NCBI GenBank assembly: GCA_002477905.1
Contig: DLLB01000072.1
Span: forward strand, 1 to 8,912
DNA length: 8,912 bases
Direction of reading: 5' to 3'
From: Clostridiales bacterium UBA7573
GTDB lineage: Bacteria > Bacillota > Clostridia > Oscillospirales > CAG-272
Made by a program: the position numbers and the translations under genes. Positions within the stretch are counted from its first letter, which is position 1. Every line of letters starts with the position of its first letter. Positions 5,168 through 8,912 of this stretch are shown here, piece by piece. Below the pieces are notes generated by a model. The model was given only the letters and a program-made list of their open reading frames with translations, had not been told where the DNA came from and did no database searches.

Positions 5168-6589
5168 TCACAAATATTTATACTCAACCTGATCGCAAAG
5201 ATTGCTGAACAGTTTGGTCGCGGTAAAGGTGAAAATGAAGCCGATGATCGCATGGGGAAGCCAATACAGCGGGAACCATGGAACGACGATCGCATAGACG
5301 AGAGAGGAGACGGCAAGTATCACAGCGCAAGCAAAAAACCGATAAATGGCATTGTAAAACTGACGATGCATTTGTTCGATTTTAGCGATTGCGGACGTAT
5401 CTTCCGGATCATGCAACATTCCGATATGCAGTTTTACGATTTTTCGTAAAAAACAAACGCAAAGCCAAGCGCCCCAAACAAAGAAGATGCCGCAAATCAG
5501 GGAAAGTCCGATGGTGACGAGGTATTTCTGAAAAATCTGCGGGTAATAGGTAAGCCCTTTGGTGAGGATGGTATCATAATCCGTGTGGTAAAAATGATCG
5601 GTAAAGATCTCCTGTACCAACGTCAGGACAAAATAAATTCCGGAAGGAATGAAAATCCACCAAGGGTACAGTGCTTGCGCGGGGGGCAGGTGCTCTTTGG
5701 CAGAGCGCACCGCGGGCAGATCACTGTGTTTTGCCTGCCAAGCGGGATTCTCCTTGCGCAAAATGAACAGTGCGCCGAGAAAGAATGCCGCGCTGATAAC
5801 ATCCGGCAGAATATTGATTCCGTCAATATGCAGATCAATCTGAAACAAAACGCATCCGCTGAGCAGAAGAAACGCCATTCGCATCCGCCGCTCTAAAAAC
5901 ATCGGCGCTTTCGGTAAAACTTCTGCGTCGTATATTTGTTGCAGGGTTTGTATAAAAGTAGACTCTGCGGCGATACCGCGCAAATAGCGGATCATGAATC
6001 CGAAAAAGACCGCGCCGATCACCGTGGTGAACAACAGGTTGGCAATGGTGAGTAAATGTCCGTAGCTGGAAAGATTCATGCCGCCTTGTCCGAACGGATT
6101 GAGCGTACCGGAGGAATCAGCAGTGATCAGGGTACCGACCTGTGAGAGAAAAGCAAGTGTGGATTTGACGAGAATGAAGATCACACTGAGCGTGCGCAGA
6201 TCCGTGATATGCGCAATGGCGGCGTTGCCGCCGTGCCGGGTGGCAAGATAGGACATCCCGTCGAAAAATCTGGAGAAGGCAAGCAAAAAGAACAGAATCT
6301 CAAAAATTCCGAACGTAAAAGTGAACAGACCGAAGAATCCGTCGTCTTTCACCGCGCCGGAGGCTTGAATGATCATCATGAGGAGCATGGTAAAGAATTT
6401 GAACAGATCCAAATAAAACAGCCGCAGAAAATATTTTCGGGATTCTTCCATGGGAAGGGCAAGATCCGCCCAATCGGAAATTGCGTGCAGAATCAGCATA
6501 TAGCCGATAAAATCCGGCAGAAAATCATAAATGCCGAAATCCGGCAGAATCAAAAAGAACAATCCCGCAATCATGTACCGGAATTTCAT
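5168..6589 (-). CDS. Polytopic membrane protein of unknown function (473 aa)
   Basis: I do not recognise a named family. The protein has about 10-12 hydrophobic segments (near residues 6-36, 55-75, 86-106, 132-155, 178-200, 237-252, 260-277, 310-330, 357-381, 417-438 and 444-461) and no catalytic motif. A pattern recurs: a hydrophobic helix, a short polar turn, then LPD and another helix. It appears as FLPDFIGYMLIL (23-34), ILPDVISAAFFLGAL (260-274) and, weaker, WLPHAIIGFIF (443-453), suggesting internal duplication. The region between segments includes a charged loop at 278-305. The start at 6589 has AAAGGAGT at 6601-6608, 11 nt upstream. It lies 81 bp after the 189-aa membrane gene and 19 bp before the SGNH gene. 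It may be a membrane partner of the hydrolase or of its upstream neighbour; this is inference from position only. Confidence 0.8.
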   Translation of the reverse strand: MKFRYMIAGLFFLILPDFGIYDFLPDFIGYMLILHAISDWADLALPMEESRKYFLRLFYLDLFKFFTMLLMMIIQASGAVKDDGFFGLFTFTFGIFEILFFLLAFSRFFDGMSYLATRHGGNAAIAHITDLRTLSVIFILVKSTLAFLSQVGTLITADSSGTLNPFGQGGMNLSSYGHLLTIANLLFTTVIGAVFFGFMIRYLRGIAAESTFIQTLQQIYDAEVLPKAPMFLERRMRMAFLLLSGCVLFQIDLHIDGINILPDVISAAFFLGALFILRKENPAWQAKHSDLPAVRSAKEHLPPAQALYPWWIFIPSGIYFVLTLVQEIFTDHFYHTDYDTILTKGLTYYPQIFQKYLVTIGLSLICGIFFVWGAWLCVCFLRKIVKLHIGMLHDPEDTSAIAKIEQMHRQFYNAIYRFFACAVILAVSSLVYAIVVPWFPLYWLPHAIIGFIFTFTATKLFSNLCDQVEYKYL

Positions 6590-6670
6590 GTAGGAAAACC
6601 ACTCCTTTATATTTCGGACAATGGTCCGTGGATGCAGAAACTTCTGTTTATAAAGATTATTAAAGAAAGA
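6590..6670. other. 81-bp spacer between the two membrane-protein genes
   Basis: On the minus strand it contains a small CGGAC/GTCCG hairpin (6615-6628), a CAGAA/TTCTG arm pair and the ribosome binding site of the next gene. There is no T-run after the hairpins and no convincing -35/-10 pair, so read-through from secA is the simpler view. Confidence 0.4.
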
Positions 6671-7240
6671 TTATAAAGACTGCCGCGCGGCAAATCCAAA
6701 GTAGAATCGCAACAATAGAGCAAGACACCAGAAGATCCAGACAAACGCGAACAGGTCCACACCTAACATTGCGATGGCAAGCGCACGGATGGAAAGAGAA
6801 GTACACAGCGTCCGGATCCATACAGTTGCCATACGGCAGAGCGCAAAGACCACCCCCACGGTCAGTGTGCGGGATACCGCACGGGCAAGCGCGGGCGCGG
6901 CGGCGCCTTGTGCCAACCGGTACAAGGCAAGCAGAACCACAGCCTGCACCAGAATCCGGATCGGAACTTCGCAAATGCGCAGCACCGTCAACACAGCTGT
7001 CGCATGGGAAAATCCGAGGAATCCGGCAAACTGCGTCCCGTAAACCAGAATTTCCAAACCAATGGCAGGATACAAAACCTTGCAGACTTTGCCAAAAGAC
7101 GGTTCCTGCTTTGTCAGCCGGACAGCTCCCGCAAACAGGAGCAGATATGCCCATAGATCGGAAAACAGATCGATTTTCAGCGCGCCGTAGGGAATGTCAA
7201 GAAAGAAGCAGAACGCAAAAAACAGATAACCGATCCCCAT
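6671..7240 (-). CDS. Small membrane protein of unknown function (189 aa)
   Basis: It has about five or six hydrophobic segments (near 3-15, 26-42, 58-77, 93-110, 123-141 and 152-178) and short loops; no named domain is recognised. Its N-terminus (FLDIPYGALKIDLFSDLWAY, 13-32, then LLLFAGAVRL) resembles the N-terminus of the downstream 473-aa protein (LPDFGIYDFLPDFIGYMLIL), so the two may be distant relatives sharing a module. The start codon at 7238-7240 lies 3 bp after the secA stop; the nearest Shine-Dalgarno-like sequence, GAGGGG, is about 12 nt upstream inside the secA end, so translation probably depends on ribosomes finishing secA. The codon pattern and hydrophobicity make this frame preferable to the overlapping frame at 6660-7154. 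Confidence 0.78.
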   Translation of the reverse strand: MGIGYLFFAFCFFLDIPYGALKIDLFSDLWAYLLLFAGAVRLTKQEPSFGKVCKVLYPAIGLEILVYGTQFAGFLGFSHATAVLTVLRICEVPIRILVQAVVLLALYRLAQGAAAPALARAVSRTLTVGVVFALCRMATVWIRTLCTSLSIRALAIAMLGVDLFAFVWIFWCLALLLRFYFGFAARQSL

Positions 7241-7243
7241 GGG

Positions 7244-8912
7244 TTACGGATTCCCCTCTTTTAAGCCACAGCATTTTTTGTACTTTTTTCCGCTCCCGCA
7301 GGGGCAGGGATCGTTCGGATTGATCCGCTCGGCTTTTTTGAGTTGCTTCGGCTTTTTCTTCTGTTCCTCTCCCTCAAAGCCCTCGCCGGTCACTTTCGCG
7401 ACTTCGCGTCGCTCGGTTTCCTTGGTACGCGGCATCACGGTAAAGAGGGCACGGACGGTATCGGTGCGGATTTCTTCAATCATGGCGTCGAACAGATCGG
7501 CGCCGGCGATCCGGTATTCGTCTACGGGGTTGCGCTGTGCGTAAGCCTGAAGCCCGATACTGGATTTGAGATCTTCCATGGTGTCGATATGATCCATCCA
7601 TTTGGTATCGACATTGCGGAGCAGAATGACGCGCTCAATCTCACGCATGGCTTCCGATCCGAAGATTGCTTCTTTCTGTGCATACAGTGCGTCTGCACGC
7701 TCCCGTAAAAGCGTATAGACCGCATCGACGGAATCGGGGAGCGTGGCAGGATCGGTGAAATCTTCCGGATGGCAAAGCGTACCGAAAAATTGGTTGCGCA
7801 GAGCGTCCCAGTTCCAGTGTGCCGGCGTGGTTTCCGGCACCATAACGCTGTGCGCGGCTTCGTGCAGAACCGCGTCGATCATATGCTGGATCTTTTCGGA
7901 AATATCTTCGCCGTCCAGCACCTCGCGCCGCTGTGCGTAGATGATTTTCCGTTGCTGATTCATCACATCGTCGTAATTCAGGACATTCTTTCTTCGTTCG
8001 AAGTTTCTGCCTTCCAGTTGTTTTTGCGCACGTTCAATAGAGCTGGAGAGCATTTTTGCGGAGATCGGTTGATCTTCCGGCAATCCGAGCCGTGCGACCA
8101 TTCCTGCAATCCGTTCGGAGCCGAACAGGCGCATCAGATCATCCTCTAATGAGAGGAAGAATCGGCTTTCGCCGGGATCGCCTTGCCGTCCGCTTCGTCC
8201 GCGTAGCTGGTTGTCGATCCGGCGGCTTTCATGCCGCTCGGTGCCGAGGATATAGAGCCCGCCCACGCGGCGGACGCGGTCGGCGTCCGGCTGCACTTCT
8301 TCCCGGCAGGCGGCGTAGAGGGCGGCGTATTTTTTTCGCGCTGCAAGAATTTCTTCATCGGTCGTGACGGCGGAGGAGACGGCAGCGGCAATCATTTCCT
8401 CGGAATAGCCTTCTTCTTCCATCCGCTTTTTCGCCATATATTCGGGGTTGCCGCCCAGCATAATATCGGTGCCGCGTCCCGCCATGTTGGTGGAAATGGT
8501 CACGGCGCCCGATTTGCCCGCCTGTGCGACAATCTCCGCTTCGCGCTCATGGAACTTGGCGTTCAGCACGGTGTGCGGGATGCCCTCCCGCTTCAGCAGC
8601 TGGGAAAGTTCTTCCGATTTGTCGATGGCTATGGTGCCGACCAACACCGGCTGCCCTTTTTCGTGGCAGGCGCGGATCTGTTCGACAATGGCGCGCAGTT
8701 TGGCATCCCGCCGCAGGAATACGGCGTCGTTGTGATCCACGCGGATCATCGGCAGGTTGGTGGGAACTTCCACTACGTCCAGCGCGTAAATATCACGGAA
8801 TTCCTGATCTTCGGTCAGCGCCGTTCCCGTCATGCCGGAGAGTTTTTCATACATGCGGAAATAGTTCTGGAAGGTGATGCTCGCCAGCGTGCGGGTTTCC
8901 TGCTCCACTTTC
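7244..8912 (-). CDS. secA: Preprotein translocase ATPase SecA, C-terminal part
   Basis: SecA is the motor that pushes unfolded preproteins through SecYEG. About 556 C-terminal residues are present of the usual 800-950; the 5' part is beyond the right edge. The codon at 8906-8908 (GTG) is internal: the frame is open to the edge, and the family sequence continues upstream of TLASITFQNYFRMYEKLSGM. Counting from that codon, NBD1-end ITFQNYFRMYEKLSGMTGT (11-29), NBD2 with STNMAGRGTDIMLGGN (139-154), LGTERHESRRIDNQLRGRSG (221-240) and RQGDPGESRF (241-250) are intact, so the ATPase is expected to be active. The helical scaffold and wing (NYDDVMNQQRKIIYAQR, DTKWMDHIDTMEDLKSSIGL) follow. The end carries a SEC-C zinc motif, CPCGSGKKYKKCC (535-547), for SecB- or ribosome-type contacts. 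It appears to lead an operon with two membrane proteins and a hydrolase. Confidence 0.97.
   Translation of the reverse strand, partial: KVEQETRTLASITFQNYFRMYEKLSGMTGTALTEDQEFRDIYALDVVEVPTNLPMIRVDHNDAVFLRRDAKLRAIVEQIRACHEKGQPVLVGTIAIDKSEELSQLLKREGIPHTVLNAKFHEREAEIVAQAGKSGAVTISTNMAGRGTDIMLGGNPEYMAKKRMEEEGYSEEMIAAAVSSAVTTDEEILAARKKYAALYAACREEVQPDADRVRRVGGLYILGTERHESRRIDNQLRGRSGRQGDPGESRFFLSLEDDLMRLFGSERIAGMVARLGLPEDQPISAKMLSSSIERAQKQLEGRNFERRKNVLNYDDVMNQQRKIIYAQRREVLDGEDISEKIQHMIDAVLHEAAHSVMVPETTPAHWNWDALRNQFFGTLCHPEDFTDPATLPDSVDAVYTLLRERADALYAQKEAIFGSEAMREIERVILLRNVDTKWMDHIDTMEDLKSSIGLQAYAQRNPVDEYRIAGADLFDAMIEEIRTDTVRALFTVMPRTKETERREVAKVTGEGFEGEEQKKKPKQLKKAERINPNDPCPCGSGKKYKKCCGLKEGNP

Noticed and set aside
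6209..6676. 155-codon plus-strand frame opposite the 473-aa membrane gene
   Set aside because: Its charged Lys/Glu/Gln-rich composition is the complement of hydrophobic codons; no start signal was found.
6660..7154. 164-codon minus-strand frame overlapping the 189-aa gene
   Set aside because: It is rich in Cys, Arg and Gly with no coherent membrane pattern, whereas the competing frame starts 3 bp after secA and is consistently hydrophobic.
6769..7323. 184-codon plus-strand frame across the secA/189-aa boundary
   Set aside because: It is antisense to two genes and rich in Arg, Pro and Ser as expected from a shadow.
1..8912. CRISPR array, insertion sequence or new defence system
   Set aside because: No regularly spaced identical repeats, transposase, nuclease or other defence-type domains are visible; the recognised genes are housekeeping or unknown membrane proteins.

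Overview
The window looks like chromosomal DNA from a low-to-mid GC Firmicute of the class Clostridia, most likely an Oscillospirales-type gut anaerobe. This rests on strong GGAGG-type ribosome binding sites, TTGACT/TATAAT-type promoters, a long-form hibernation factor, a DegV/DAK2 (FakB/FakA) fatty-acid kinase pair, a SecA with a C-terminal SEC-C zinc motif, and a relaxase fragment resembling the MobP3 relaxases of clostridial mobile elements. The genus is an inference; no taxonomic marker is decisive.

Left end (1-560, minus strand): a fragment of a mobilisation relaxase runs off the left edge and has no credible start. To its right are repeated GGCGAATG arms that form a terminator, then a bidirectional terminator, then a complete tRNA-Ser(GCU) with encoded CCA and its own sigma-A-like promoter. 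This reads as the worn edge of a mobile element next to a tRNA gene.

557-1450 (plus strand): a 209-bp divergent region separates the tRNA promoter from the hpf promoter. hpf encodes a long-form ribosome hibernation factor and ends at a strong hairpin terminator that also serves the convergent fakA.

1486-4182 (minus strand): a two-gene fakB-fakA operon with one promoter. FakB carries the fatty acid and FakA phosphorylates it, giving acyl-phosphate for phospholipid synthesis. A perfect inverted repeat lies exactly at the predicted transcription start.

4281-8912 (minus strand): secA (3' part only) leads into a 189-aa membrane protein, a 473-aa polytopic membrane protein and a cytosolic SGNH/GDSL hydrolase, ending in a strong hairpin terminator. 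Gaps of 3, 81 and 19 bases suggest one transcript, though an internal promoter before the 473-aa gene cannot be excluded. The two membrane proteins share a repeated 'helix-LPD-helix' module and are of unknown function.

Most of the window is ordinary housekeeping sequence. The parts most worth a second look are the secA-coupled membrane-protein cassette, the relaxase remnant at the tRNA, and the operator-like palindrome of the fakB promoter.
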